Shown: piece by piece, positions 50,293 through 61,000 of the stretch | Layout of the letters: the number at the start of each line of letters is the position of its first letter | Position numbering within the stretch: position 1 is the first letter of the stretch | Source of the DNA: Streptomyces exfoliatus | GTDB lineage: Bacteria; Actinomycetota; Actinomycetes; Streptomycetales; Streptomycetaceae | Direction of reading: 5' to 3' | NCBI RefSeq assembly: GCF_000725545.1 | Contig: NZ_JNZP01000014.1 | Coordinates: 105,398-169,397 of the forward strand | Length of the DNA stretch: 64,000 nt | The notes under the pieces: generated by a model | Database searches by the model: none | Told to the model about the DNA's origin: nothing | What the model saw: only the letters and a program-made list of their open reading frames with translations | Made by a program: the position numbers and the translations under genes

Positions 50293-51483
50293 GTGAGACG
50301 CATGACGGCACGACCTGCCAACCGGCATCAGGCGCGGCTCCTCAGGCTGTTGCGCGACGGAGGACCCAACTCCCGCGCCCAGCTGGGCGATCAGATCGAT
50401 CTCTCCCGCTCGAAGCTCGCCGTCGAGGTCGACCGGCTCCTGGAGACCGGTCTCGTGGTCGCCGACGGCCTCGCCGCATCCCGCGGCGGCCGTCGCTCGC
50501 ACAACATCAGGCTCGCGCCCGAACTCCGCTTCCTCGGCATCGACATCGGCGCCACCTCCATCGATGTGGCCGTCACCAACGCCGAGTTGGAGGTGCTCGG
50601 ACACCTCAACCACCCCATGGACGTCCGCGAGGGCCCCGTCGCCGTCTTCGAGCAGGCCCTGTCGATGGCTGCGAAGCTCCGCTCCACCGGACTCGCGGAA
50701 GGCTTCGACGGCGCCGGCATCGGCGTCCCCGGACCCGTCCGCTTCCCCGAGGGCGTCCCCGTCGCGCCGCCGATCATGCCCGGCTGGGACGGCTTCCCCG
50801 TGCGGGAGGCGCTCAGCCAGGAACTCGGCTGCCCCGTCATGGTCGACAACGACGTGAACCTCATGGCCATGGGGGAGCAGCACGCCGGCGTCGCCCGCTC
50901 CGTCGGCGACTTCCTCTGCGTCAAGATCGGCACCGGCATCGGCTGCGGCATCGTCGTCGGCGGCGAGGTCTACCGCGGTACGACGGGCAGCGCCGGCGAC
51001 ATCGGGCACATCCAGGTCGAACCCGACGGGCGTCCCTGCGCCTGCGGCAACAACGGCTGCCTGGAAGCCCACTTCAGCGGCGCCGCCCTCGCCCGCGACG
51101 CCGAGGACGCGGCACGCGCGGGCGATTCACAGGAGCTCGCCGCCCGGCTCGCGGCGGCCGGGCACCTCACCGCCGTCGACGTCGCCGCGGCCGCGGCCGC
51201 CGGAGACGCCACCTCGCTCGCCCTCATCCGTGCGGGCGGCAACCGGGTCGGGCAGGTCATCGCCGGACTCGTCAGCTTCTTCAACCCCGGTCTGGTGGTG
51301 ATCGGCGGCGGTGTCACCGGCCTCGGTCACAACCTCCTCGCCAGTGTCCGCACCCAGGTCTACCGGCAGTCCCTGCCCCTGGCCACCGGCAACCTTCCCA
51401 TCGTCCTCGGAGAACTGGGCCAGACCGCCGGGGTCACCGGCGCGGCCCGCCTCATCAGCGACCACCTCTTCTCCCCGGCGTAA
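50293..51483 (+). CDS. ROK-family sugar-responsive regulator
   Basis: 396 residues. An N-terminal winged HTH (ARLLRLLRDGGPNSRAQLG, LSRSKLAVEVDRLLETGLV) precedes the ROK kinase-like fold: GIDIGATSIDVAV, GVPGPVRFPEG, VDNDVNLMAMGE and the zinc motif CACGNNGCLE. It likely represses the downstream sugar operon until a sugar or sugar phosphate binds. GTG 50293 (GGGAGGGG just upstream) is preferred to ATG 50302. An inverted repeat lies upstream. Confidence 0.92.
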   Translation: MRRMTARPANRHQARLLRLLRDGGPNSRAQLGDQIDLSRSKLAVEVDRLLETGLVVADGLAASRGGRRSHNIRLAPELRFLGIDIGATSIDVAVTNAELEVLGHLNHPMDVREGPVAVFEQALSMAAKLRSTGLAEGFDGAGIGVPGPVRFPEGVPVAPPIMPGWDGFPVREALSQELGCPVMVDNDVNLMAMGEQHAGVARSVGDFLCVKIGTGIGCGIVVGGEVYRGTTGSAGDIGHIQVEPDGRPCACGNNGCLEAHFSGAALARDAEDAARAGDSQELAARLAAAGHLTAVDVAAAAAAGDATSLALIRAGGNRVGQVIAGLVSFFNPGLVVIGGGVTGLGHNLLASVRTQVYRQSLPLATGNLPIVLGELGQTAGVTGAARLISDHLFSPA

Positions 51484-51512
51484 CCCGCCGACGCAACAGG
51501 CCGGTTCCCCCG

Positions 51513-51605
51513 GCCCGGTGGGTGGCGTGCGCCCGGCCGCTCCCCGCGGCTCCCCGGACCCAGTCCTTGCAAGAGGGACCGCCAGGCGCGCACCACCCAC
51601 CGGGC
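51513..51605. promoter_or_regulatory. Long-range inverted repeat before the ABC operon
   Basis: GCCCGGTGGGTGG (51513-51525) pairs with CCACCCACCGGGC (51593-51605), enclosing 67 bp that include a CTTGCAAG palindrome at 51566-51573. It fills the spacer between the ROK gene and the transporter genes. It could terminate, attenuate or act as a paired operator. Confidence 0.5.
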
Positions 51606-51672
51606 CCGCACCGCCGGGCCCACCCAGCCAGCCGCTCCGGCGCCACCCGCACCCGCCGAGGGGACTTCCGCC

Positions 51673-53205
51673 ATGCCCCAAGAAGAACGGCCCCAGGACC
51701 ACCCGCCCCTGCTCACCATGTCCGGCATCACCAAGTCCTTCCCCGGCGTCCGCGCCCTCGACGGCGTCGACCTGGAGGTCGCACCCGGCGAGGTCCACTG
51801 CCTCCTCGGCCAGAACGGCGCCGGCAAATCCACCCTCATCAAGGTCCTCGCCGGCGCCCACCAGCCCGACGACGGCCATATCACCTGGAACGGCGAACCC
51901 GTACGGCTCCGCTCCCCGAGCGCCGCCGTCCGCCTCGGCATCGCCACCATCTACCAGGAACTCGACCTCGTCGAAGGCCTCACCGTCGCCGAGAACGTCC
52001 ACCTCGGCCACGAACCCACCACCGCCGGATTCGTCCGCACCAGGGCCGCGCGGGCCACCACCGCCGCACTCCTGAAGCGCCTCGGCCACCCCGAGATCGA
52101 CCCGGCCCGGCGCGTCGGCGAACTCTCCGCCGCCCAGCGGCAGATCGTCTCCATGGCCCGCGCCCTCTCCCACGACGTACGCCTCATCGTCATGGACGAG
52201 CCCTCCGCGGCCCTCGACCCCGACGAGGTCGCCAACCTCTTCCGGATCGTCGACGACCTCACCACCGACGGCGTCGCCGTCGTCTACATCTCCCACCGCC
52301 TGGAGGAGATCCGCCGCATCGGCGACCGCGTCACCGTCCTCAAGGACGGCCGCGCCGTCGCCCGAGGACTCCCCGCCGCCACCACCCCCACCCGCGACGT
52401 CGTCGCCCTCATGACCGGCAGGGACGTCCCCTACGTCTTCCCCGAACGGCCCGCCGTCCCACCGTCCGGCGCGCCCGTCCTCCACGCCCAAGGGCTCGCC
52501 AGGAAAGGCGAGTTCGAGGCGCTCGACCTCGAACTGCGCCCCGGCGAGATCGTCGGCCTCGCCGGACTCGTCGGCTCAGGCCGCTCCGAGATCCTGGAGA
52601 CCGTCTACGGAGCACGGAAGCCCACCGCGGGCCGGGTCCTCGTCGACGGACGGCCCCTGCGCCCCGGCAGCGTCCCGGCCGCCGTCGCCGCCGGGCTCGG
52701 CCTCGCCCCCGAAGAACGCAAGGCGCAGGGCCTCCTCCTCCTCGAATCCGTCACCCGCAACGTCTCCGTCTCCTCCCTCGCCCGCTTCTCCCGGGCCGGC
52801 TGGATCGACCGCGCCACCGAACACGACACCGCGCGGACCGCCACCCGCGCCCTCTCCCTCCGCCCCGACCTCCCCGACGCCCCCGTCCGCACCCTCTCCG
52901 GCGGCAACCAGCAGAAGGCCGTCCTCGCCCGCTGGCTGCTGCGCGGCTGCCGCGTCCTCCTCCTCGACGAACCCACCCGCGGTGTCGACGTCGGCGCCCG
53001 CGCCGAGCTGTACGCCGTCATCCGCCGCCTCGCCGACGAAGGGCTCGCCGTCCTCCTCGTCTCCAGCGAGGTACCCGAGGTCCTCGGCCTCGCCGACCGC
53101 GTCCTGGTCCTCCGCGAGGGCCGGGTCGTCCACCAGGCCCCCGCCCGTGACCTCGACGAACACCGCGTACTCGACCTCGTGATGGAAGGGAGCCCGGCCG
53201 CATGA
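51673..53205 (+). CDS. Sugar ABC transporter ATP-binding protein (RbsA/MglA type)
   Basis: 510 residues with two fused ATPase halves. First half: Walker A GQNGAGKST (46-54), LSAAQRQ signature and MDEPSAAL Walker B. Second half: degenerate Walker A LVGSGRSE, LSGGNQQK signature and LLDEPTRGVDVGA. This is the standard CUT2 family layout energising ribose/galactose/inositol-type import. ATG 51673 follows GAGGGGA. Stop overlaps the permease start (ATGA). Confidence 0.95.
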   Translation: MPQEERPQDHPPLLTMSGITKSFPGVRALDGVDLEVAPGEVHCLLGQNGAGKSTLIKVLAGAHQPDDGHITWNGEPVRLRSPSAAVRLGIATIYQELDLVEGLTVAENVHLGHEPTTAGFVRTRAARATTAALLKRLGHPEIDPARRVGELSAAQRQIVSMARALSHDVRLIVMDEPSAALDPDEVANLFRIVDDLTTDGVAVVYISHRLEEIRRIGDRVTVLKDGRAVARGLPAATTPTRDVVALMTGRDVPYVFPERPAVPPSGAPVLHAQGLARKGEFEALDLELRPGEIVGLAGLVGSGRSEILETVYGARKPTAGRVLVDGRPLRPGSVPAAVAAGLGLAPEERKAQGLLLLESVTRNVSVSSLARFSRAGWIDRATEHDTARTATRALSLRPDLPDAPVRTLSGGNQQKAVLARWLLRGCRVLLLDEPTRGVDVGARAELYAVIRRLADEGLAVLLVSSEVPEVLGLADRVLVLREGRVVHQAPARDLDEHRVLDLVMEGSPAA

Positions 53206-54197
53206 CACTCACCACACCGGCCAAGGCGCCGGCCGGGGAGGGCCCTCGGCGCACACTCGGCCTCAGGGCCGACGTCCGCAACCTGTCCCTGCTCGGCGTG
53301 CTCGCCGTCCTGGTACTCGTCGGCGGCCTCACCCGGCCAGCCGAGTTCCTCGCCACCTCCAACCTGCAACTCGTCCTGACCCAGGCGTCCGTGATCGGCG
53401 TCGTCACCGTCGGCATGACCTTCGTCATCACCAGCGGCGGCATCGACCTCTCCGTCGGCGCGATCGTCGCCCTCGCCTCCGTCTGGGCCACCACCCTCGC
53501 CACCCAGGAGTTCGGCTTCGCCGGCATCCTCTTCACGGCGGTCGCCGTCGGCGTCGGCTGCGGTCTCGTGAACGGCGTCCTCGTCGCGTACGGCGGCATG
53601 GTCCCCTTCATCGCCACCCTGGCCATGCTCGCCTCCGCCCGCGGTCTCGCCCTCCAGATCACCGACGGCAGGACCCAGATCGTCACCGTCCCGTCCGTCC
53701 TCGACCTCGGCGTCCCCGACGCGTACGTCCTCGGGATCCCCCCGCTCGTCCTGGTCTTCGCCGCCGTCACCGCCGCCGGATGGCTGCTGCTCAACCGGAC
53801 CACCTTCGGCCGCCGCACGATCGCCGTCGGCGGCAACCCGGAGGCCGCCCGCCTCGCCGGCATCGACGTACGCCGCCAGCGCCTGTTCCTCTACCTGCTG
53901 TCAGGACTGTGCTGCGGCATCGCCGCCTTCCTGCTCGTCGTCCTCGCCGGCTCCGGCCAGAACACCAACGGCAACCTGTACGAGCTCGACGCCATCGCCG
54001 CCGCCATCATCGGCGGCACCCTCCTCAGCGGTGGCCGCGGCACCATCGTCGGCTCCGTCCTCGGCGTCCTCGTCTTCACCACCATCACCAACATCTTCGC
54101 CCTCAACAACCTGCAGAGCGACGTCCAGCAGATCGCCAAGGGCGCGATCATCGTCGCCGCCGTCCTGGTCCAGCGCCGCACCGCACGCGACAGCTGA
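53202..54197 (+). CDS. Sugar ABC transporter permease (RbsC type)
   Basis: 331 residues, eight to ten membrane helices. The CUT2 permease signature GMTFVITSGGIDLSVGAIVALAS-type segment is around residues 68-90, and AVGGNPEAARLAGIDV (about 207-222) is the cytoplasmic coupling loop. IIGGTLLSGGRGTIVGSVLG follows. ATGA-coupled to the ATPase gene. Forms the membrane channel of the importer with the lipoprotein encoded next. Confidence 0.95.
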   Translation: MTLTTPAKAPAGEGPRRTLGLRADVRNLSLLGVLAVLVLVGGLTRPAEFLATSNLQLVLTQASVIGVVTVGMTFVITSGGIDLSVGAIVALASVWATTLATQEFGFAGILFTAVAVGVGCGLVNGVLVAYGGMVPFIATLAMLASARGLALQITDGRTQIVTVPSVLDLGVPDAYVLGIPPLVLVFAAVTAAGWLLLNRTTFGRRTIAVGGNPEAARLAGIDVRRQRLFLYLLSGLCCGIAAFLLVVLAGSGQNTNGNLYELDAIAAAIIGGTLLSGGRGTIVGSVLGVLVFTTITNIFALNNLQSDVQQIAKGAIIVAAVLVQRRTARDS

Positions 54198-54291
54198 GAC
54201 CGACGCCCGCACCGGGCGGAACGACCCGACGGGCCCGCCCCGTCCCCGCAAGCCCCCCTTCACCACCACCCCTCGGAAGGGATCCACCACC

Positions 54292-55338
54292 ATGCCCGAA
54301 ACCAGCCGCAGACACCTCCTCCTCGGCGGCGCGGCCGTCTCCGCCGGCGCCCTCCTCACCGCCTGCACCAGCAACGAACCGAAGGACGCCGGGAACACGG
54401 CCCCCGCCGGGAGCGCCGCCCCCGCCGCCGACGACAAGCCCGGCACCCCCGTCACCATCGGCTTCGCCGGCCCCCAGGCCGACCACGGCTGGCTCAACGC
54501 CATCAACGAGAACGCCGAGCGGCGCGCCAAGAAGTACTCCGAGGTCACCCTGGAGATCACCGAGGGCTCCAACGACACCGCCACCCAGATCGGCCAGGTC
54601 CAGACCCTCATCAACAAGAAGGTCGACGTCCTCGTCATCCTCCCCGCCGACGGCAAGGCCCTCACCCAGATCGGCCTCCAGGCCATGAAGGCCGGCATCC
54701 CCGTCATCAACCTCGACCGGATCTTCGCCTCCCCGCAGGCCTACCGCTGCTGGATCGGCGGCGACAACTACGGCATGGGCCTCAACGCCGGCAACTTCAT
54801 CGGCGAACAGCTCAAGGACAAGCCGAACGCCACCGTCATCGAACTCGCCGGCATGGACAGCCTGGAACTCACCAAGCAGCGCACCCAGGGCTTCGACGAC
54901 GCCCTCAAGAACTACCCCAACATCCGCAAGGTCGCCCGCCAGGCCGCCGACTTCACCGTCGAGTCCGGACAGGCCAAGATGGCCCAACTCCTGCAGGCAC
55001 AGCCCAAGTTCGACGCCCTGTGGAACCACGACGACGACCAGGGCGTCGGCGCCCTGCGCGCCATCGCCCAGGCCGGCCGCAAGGACTTCCTCATGGTCGG
55101 CGGCGCCGGAGCCAAGTCCGCCATGGACGCCATCAAGGCCGACACCAGCGTCCTCAAGGCCACCGTCCTCTACCCGCCGACCATGGCCGCCTCCGCGATC
55201 GACCTCGCCCGCGCCCTCGGCCAGAAGAAGGGGATCGGCGGCATGTCCGAGCTGGAGATCCCCGCCTCGATCACCCTCTACTCAGCCGTCGTCACCAAGG
55301 ACAACGTCGACGAGTACCTGCCCACCGGCTTCAGCTGA
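54292..55338 (+). CDS. Sugar ABC transporter substrate-binding lipoprotein
   Basis: 348 residues. The signal carries RR (SRRHLLLGG) and a lipobox LTAC with C25 as the lipidated residue, so it is a Tat-style lipoprotein. The mature part is a periplasmic-binding type 1 fold of the ribose/xylose group: VTIGFAGPQADHGWLNAI, VDVLVILPADG, GIPVINLDRIF. It delivers the sugar to the permease. ATG 54292 has GGAAGGG upstream. Hexose, inositol or a disaccharide are all possible ligands. Confidence 0.94.
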   Translation: MPETSRRHLLLGGAAVSAGALLTACTSNEPKDAGNTAPAGSAAPAADDKPGTPVTIGFAGPQADHGWLNAINENAERRAKKYSEVTLEITEGSNDTATQIGQVQTLINKKVDVLVILPADGKALTQIGLQAMKAGIPVINLDRIFASPQAYRCWIGGDNYGMGLNAGNFIGEQLKDKPNATVIELAGMDSLELTKQRTQGFDDALKNYPNIRKVARQAADFTVESGQAKMAQLLQAQPKFDALWNHDDDQGVGALRAIAQAGRKDFLMVGGAGAKSAMDAIKADTSVLKATVLYPPTMAASAIDLARALGQKKGIGGMSELEIPASITLYSAVVTKDNVDEYLPTGFS

Positions 55339-55438
55339 CCGGCCCCGGGGCCAGGCCGTCGCCGGGGGCCCGACCGCCCCCGGCCCCGCCCGGTCCCCCG
55401 CAGCAGCACCTCGCCGCACCACGAAACGGAGGAACCGT

Positions 55439-56779
55439 ATGGAACAGACGGAGAGCGGGGCCGCACCGCCGACGCTCGGCGTCGGCATGGTCGGCTACGC
55501 GTTCATGGGAGCCGCCCACTCACAGGGCTGGCGCACCGCGGGCCGCGTCTTCGACCTGCCGCTGCGGCCCGTCCTCGCCGCCGTCGCCGGCCGTGACGCC
55601 ACCGCCGTCCGCGCCGCCGCCCACCGGCACGGCTGGGCCGCGGCCGAGACCGACTGGCGCGCCCTGATCGCCCGCGACGACGTCCAGCTCGTCGACGTCT
55701 GCACCCCGGGCGACAGCCATGCGGAGATCGCCGTCGCCGCCCTGGAGGCCGGCAAACACGTGCTGTGCGAGAAGCCGCTCGCCAACTCGGTAGCCGAGGC
55801 CGAGACGATGGCGGCAGCCGCCGAAGCCGCCGCGGCCCGCGGCCAGATCTCCATGGTCGGCTTCAACTACCGCCGGGTGCCCGCCCTCGCGTACGCCCGC
55901 AGGCTCGTCACCGACGGGCGGCTCGGCACCCTGCGGCACGTCCGCGTCAGCTACCTCCAGGACTGGCTGGTCGACCCCACGTTCCCGCTGACCTGGCGCC
56001 TGGAACGCGAACACGCCGGCTCCGGGGCCCTCGGCGACCTCGGGGCGCACGCCGTCGACCTCGCCCAGTACCTGACAGGGGAGCTCCTCGTCGGCGTGTC
56101 GGCGCTCACCGAGACCTTCGTGCGCGAGCGGCCGCTGCTCCCGGGCGCCGCCCCCGGCGGTCTCAGCGGTCTCAGCGGCCGCGACGGCCTTGACGGCCTT
56201 GACGGTCTGGACGGTCTGGACGGGGGAGCGGTGTCGGAGGCGTACGGGCAGGTCACGGTCGACGACGCGGCCCTGTTCACCGGGCGGCTCGCCTCCGGGG
56301 CGCTCGCCTCCTTCGAGGCCACCCGGATGGCCGCGGGCCGCAAGAACGCGCTGCGCCTGGAGATCAACGGGGAGCGCGGCTCCCTCGCCTTCGACCTGGA
56401 GCGGCTGAACGAACTGTCCTTCCACGACCACACCGAACCGGCCGTCTCCGCGGGCTTCCGCCGCATCCTCGTGACCGAACCCGACCACCCGTACCTGGAG
56501 GGCTGGTGGCCGCCCGGCCACGGCCTCGGCTACGAGCACACCTTCGCCCACCAGGCCCGCGACCTGGTCCACGCCGTCGCGAGCGGCGTCGCCCCGGCGC
56601 CCTCCTTCGCCGACGGCCTCCAGGTCCAGCGCGTCCTGGCCGCGGTGGAGGACAGCGCCCGGAACAACGCCGTCTACACACGCGTACCCGTGCCGGTAGC
56701 CGTACCGGCCCCTGTCCCCGTACCCGATTCCGTACGCGATTCCGCATCCGATTCCGCACCCGATTCCGTACCGCGCTAG
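55439..56779 (+). CDS. Gfo/Idh/MocA family oxidoreductase
   Basis: 446 residues. The N-terminal Rossmann segment LGVGMVGYAFMGAAHS (13-28) binds NAD(P), and the catalytic EKP motif is at 111-113 (CEKPLANS). The C-terminal domain starts near 135 (GFNYRRVPAL). A Gly-Leu-Asp repeat insert (about 239-260) is coded by 9-bp repeats, and a Val/Pro/Ser/Asp repetitive tail of about 30 residues ends the protein. These enzymes oxidise sugars, often at C3. ATG 55439 with GGAGG upstream. Precedes the isomerase by 12 bp. Confidence 0.92.
   Translation: MEQTESGAAPPTLGVGMVGYAFMGAAHSQGWRTAGRVFDLPLRPVLAAVAGRDATAVRAAAHRHGWAAAETDWRALIARDDVQLVDVCTPGDSHAEIAVAALEAGKHVLCEKPLANSVAEAETMAAAAEAAAARGQISMVGFNYRRVPALAYARRLVTDGRLGTLRHVRVSYLQDWLVDPTFPLTWRLEREHAGSGALGDLGAHAVDLAQYLTGELLVGVSALTETFVRERPLLPGAAPGGLSGLSGRDGLDGLDGLDGLDGGAVSEAYGQVTVDDAALFTGRLASGALASFEATRMAAGRKNALRLEINGERGSLAFDLERLNELSFHDHTEPAVSAGFRRILVTEPDHPYLEGWWPPGHGLGYEHTFAHQARDLVHAVASGVAPAPSFADGLQVQRVLAAVEDSARNNAVYTRVPVPVAVPAPVPVPDSVRDSASDSAPDSVPR
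56183..56218 (+). repeat. (GACGGYCTK)4 coding repeat
   Basis: Four 9-bp units encode Asp-Gly-Leu repeats in a surface loop of the Gfo/Idh/MocA enzyme. In-frame, so copy changes preserve the protein. Confidence 0.85.
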
Positions 56780-56791
56780 GAGGCGCCCGAC

Positions 56792-57796
56792 GTGCCCCGA
56801 CCCTTCACGCTCTTCACCGGCCAGTGGGCCGACCTCCCGCTGGAGGAGGTCTGCCGACTCGCCCGCGACTTCGGTTACGACGGACTCGAACTCGCCTGCT
56901 GGGGCGATCACTTCGAGGTGGACAAGGCCCTCGCCGACCCCGCGTACGTCAAGGGCAGGCGCGAACTGCTCGACGCGTACGGCCTGAAGTGCTGGGCGAT
57001 CTCCAACCACCTGGTGGGACAGGCCGTCTGCGACCATCCGATCGACGAACGCCACCAGGCGATCGTGCCCGCCCGCATCTGGGGCGACGGCGACGCCGAA
57101 GGGGTGCGGCAGCGGGCCGCCCGTGAGCTCGCGGACACCGCGCGGGCCGCGGCCGCGCTCGGCGTCGACACCGTCATCGGCTTCACCGGCTCCTCCATCT
57201 GGCATCTGGTGGCGATGTTCCCGCCGGTCCCCGAGCGCATGATCGAGCGCGGCTTCGAGGACTTCGCGGAGCGGTGGAACCCGATCCTCGACGTCTTCGA
57301 CGCCGAAGGCGTGCGCTTCGCCCACGAGGTGCACCCCAGCGAGATCGCGTACGACTACTGGACCACCCAGCGGGCCCTGGAGGCGGTCGGCCGGCGTCCC
57401 GCCTTCGGGCTCAACTTCGACCCCAGCCACTTCGTGTGGCAGGACCTCGACCCGGTCGGCTTCCTCTGGGACTTCCGCGACCGGATCTACCACGTGGACT
57501 GCAAGGAGGCCCGCAAGCGGCTCGACGGCCGCAACGGGCGGCTCGGCTCCCACCTCCCCTGGGGCGACCCCCGGCGCGGCTGGGACTTCGTCTCCGCCGG
57601 GCACGGCGACGTGCCCTGGGAGGACGTCTTCCGGATGCTCCGGTCGATCGGCTACGCCGGACCCGTCTCCGTGGAATGGGAGGACGCCGGCATGGACCGG
57701 CTGACCGGCGCCCCCGAGGCACTGTCCTTCCTCAAGCGGTACGACTTCGACCCTCCGGCGACCTCCTTCGACGCTGCCTTCGGGAACGGCGACTGA
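56792..57796 (+). CDS. Sugar phosphate isomerase/epimerase (AP-endonuclease-2 TIM barrel)
   Basis: 334 residues of the xylose-isomerase-like TIM-barrel family. Metal/active motifs include [14 protein letters not shown], the Glu of [13 protein letters not shown], the Asp-His of [10 protein letters not shown], and the last Glu in [11 protein letters not shown]. It is often paired with Gfo/Idh/MocA enzymes to epimerise or cleave keto-sugars. GTG 56792 has AGGAGG upstream. Last gene of the tightly spaced transporter-enzyme set. Confidence 0.92.
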   Translation: MPRPFTLFTGQWADLPLEEVCRLARDFGYDGLELACWGDHFEVDKALADPAYVKGRRELLDAYGLKCWAISNHLVGQAVCDHPIDERHQAIVPARIWGDGDAEGVRQRAARELADTARAAAALGVDTVIGFTGSSIWHLVAMFPPVPERMIERGFEDFAERWNPILDVFDAEGVRFAHEVHPSEIAYDYWTTQRALEAVGRRPAFGLNFDPSHFVWQDLDPVGFLWDFRDRIYHVDCKEARKRLDGRNGRLGSHLPWGDPRRGWDFVSAGHGDVPWEDVFRMLRSIGYAGPVSVEWEDAGMDRLTGAPEALSFLKRYDFDPPATSFDAAFGNGD

Positions 57797-57881
57797 CGGT
57801 CCCCCGCCTCCACCGCGCGAGGCCCTCGGACGAGCTTTGTCCTCGTGCGGTGGAAAGTTCGACGGAAGCGTGCACAAGGAC

Positions 57882-57910
57882 TTCACGGCGTGGACGAACC
57901 TCGCTACGGT
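57882..57910 (+). promoter_or_regulatory. Candidate promoter for the GSDH-ThuA-DUF1080 gene
   Basis: TTCACG, 17-bp spacer, TACGGT, ending 100 bp before GTG 58011, in the 214-bp spacer after the isomerase. A TGTACA element follows. Match to consensus is modest. Confidence 0.3.
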
Positions 57911-58010
57911 CCCTGATGTGTACATGACGTAACTGGCCCATGTGACCAGCGTGACGGCGCACGCCGGTCCCCGGACACCCGCACACCCGGCCCAACTCCG
58001 GAGGACAACC

Positions 58011-61000
58011 GTGCACAGACAACGACTCCGAGCCAGGAACACACTCGCCCTCATCACGGTCGCACTGCTCGCCCTCGGCGCCCCCCAAGGCCTCGCCGCC
58101 GACACCGACACCGCAGCCGCGGCCGGGACCGACACGGCAGTCGGGACCGACACCGCGGCCGCCGCCGCCGAGGAGTTCCAGCAGGTCACCCTCGCCAAGG
58201 GCGGCGAAGAAGTCGGCGAACCCATGTCCCTCGCCGTACTCCCCGACCGCAGCGTCCTGCACACCGACCGCGGAGGCGAACTCCGCCGCACCGACGCCGC
58301 CGGCAACACCACCGTCATCGGAACCGTCCCCGTCTACTCCCACGACGAGGAAGGCCTCCAAGGCATCGGACTCGACCCGAACTTCGCCCAGAACAAAGCC
58401 ATCTACCTCTACTACGCCCCACCGCTCGACACCCCCGCGGGCGACGCCCCCAACGACGGCACCCCCGCCGAACTCGCCCCCTACGACGGCGTCAACCGCC
58501 TCTCCCGCTTCACGCTGAAAGCCGACGGCACCCTCGACAACGCCAGCGAGAAGAAGGTCATCGACATCCCCGCCACCCGCGGCATCTGCTGCCACGTCGG
58601 CGGCGACATCGACTTCGACGCCCAGGGCAACCTGTACCTGTCGACCGGCGACGACTCCAACCCCTTCGCCTCCGACGGCTACACCCCCATCGACGAACGC
58701 CCCGGCCGCAACCCCGCCTTCGACGCCCGCCGCACCTCCGGCAACACCAACGACCTCCGCGGCAAGATCCTCCGCATCAAGGTCGCCGACGACGGCACCT
58801 ACACCGTCCCCGAAGGCAACCTCTTCGCCCCCGGCACCGACAGGACCCGGCCCGAGATCTACGCCATGGGCTTCCGCAACCCCTTCCGCTTCAGCGTCGA
58901 CAAGCCCACCGGCATCCTCTACGTCGGCGACTACGGCCCCGACGCCGGCGCCGCCGACCCCCAGCGCGGCCCCGCAGGACAGGTCGAGTTCGCCCGCGTC
59001 ACCAAACCCGGCAACTTCGGCTGGCCCTTCTGCACCGGCGACAACGACCCCTACGTCGACTACGACTTCGCCACCAAGACCTCCGGCGCCACCTACGACT
59101 GCGGCGGCCTCAGGAACGACTCCCCGCACAACACCGGACTCGTCGACCTCCCGCCGGCCGAACCCGCCTGGATCCCCTACAACGGCGGCTCCCTCCCCGA
59201 GTTCGGCACCGGCTCCGAATCCCCCATGGGCGGCCCCGTCTACCGCCACGACCCCGCCAACACCTCCCCGGTGAAGTTCCCGGAGGCGTACGACGGAGAC
59301 TTCTTCGCCGGAGAGTTCGGCCGCCGCTGGATCAAGCGCATCGACCACGACGCCAACGGCACCGTCCAGTCCATCAACCCCGTCCCCTGGACCGGCACCC
59401 AGATCATGGACATGGCCTTCGGCCCCGACGGAGCCCTCTACGTCCTCGACTACGGCACCGCCTGGTTCGGCGGCGACCACAACGCAGGGCTCTACCGCAT
59501 CGAGAACGCCACCGGAGGCCGCTCCCCGGTCGCCGAGGCGAGCGCCGGCAAGACCTCCGGCACCGCACCCCTCAAGGTCACCCTCTCCTCCGCCGGCACC
59601 ACCGACGGCGACGGCGACCCCCTCACCTACAGCTGGGACTTCGGCGACGGCACCCCCGCCTCCACAGCCGCCCACCCCACCCACACGTACCGCCAGAACG
59701 GCACCTACACCGCCACCGTCACCGCCAAGGACCCGACCGGCCGCACCGGCTCCGCGTCCGTCCGCATCGTCGTCGGCAACACCGCACCCAAGGTAACCCT
59801 CCAACTCCCCGCCGAAGGAGCCCTCTTCGACTTCGGCGACGACATCCCCTTCAAGGTGACCGTCACCGACCCCGAAGACGGCGCCACCGCACCCATCGAC
59901 TGCGCCAGGATCAAGGTCACCTACGTCCTCGGCCACGACAGCCACGGCCACCCCGTCACCACCGCCAACGGCTGCACCGGCACCATCAAGACCTCCGCCG
60001 ACGGCGGCCACGACGACGACGCCAACATCTTCGCCGTCTTCAACGCCGAGTACACCGACGGCGGAGGCGGCGGACAGACCGCCCTCACCGGCAACGACCA
60101 GGCCAAACTCCAGCCCCGCCACCGCCAGGCCGAACACTTCGACACCCAGCAGGGCGTCACCGTCATCGACAAGACCCCCGCGAACGGCGGCCGCACCGTC
60201 GGCAACATCGACAACGGCGACTGGATCGCCTTCAGGCCCTACAACCTCACCGGCTCCACCAAGCTCACCGCCCGCGTCTCCTCCGCCGGCGCCGGAGGCT
60301 TCCTCGAAGTCCGCACCGGCTCACCCACCGGCACCCTCCACGGCTCCGCACCCGTCCCCGTCACCGGAGGCTGGGAGACCTTCCAGGACATCGACGTACC
60401 GCTCCGCAACCTCCCGCGCCGCACCACCGAGCTCTACCTCGTCTTCAAGGGCGGAACCGGCGCACTCTACGACGTCGACGACTTCACCCTCTCCGGCACC
60501 CCGGTGAACCCCGCCGCCAAACGCGTCCTCGTCTTCTCCAGGACCGCCGGATTCCGGCACGACTCCATCGGCACCGGCATCACCGCACTCAAGGAGATCG
60601 GCGCCGGCAGTGACATCACCGTCGACGCCACCGAGGAACCACGCCAGTTCACCACCGCCAACCTCGCCCGCTACGACGCCGTCGTCTTCCTCTCCACCAC
60701 GGGCGACGTCCTCAACACCGAGCAGCAGACCGCCTTCGAGAACTACGTCTCCAACGGCGGCGGCTACCTCGGCGTCCACGCCGCGGCCGACACCGAATAC
60801 GACTGGAGCTTCTACGGCGGACTCGTCGGCGCCCACTTCCAGTCCCACCCCCAGATCCAGCCCGCCACCCTCCGCGTCGAGGACCACGACCACCCCGCGA
60901 CCGCCCACATCGACGGCCCCTGGGAACGCACCGACGAGTGGTACAACTACCGCACCAACCCCCGCGGCCAGGCCCGCATCCTCGCCACCCTCGACGAGAC

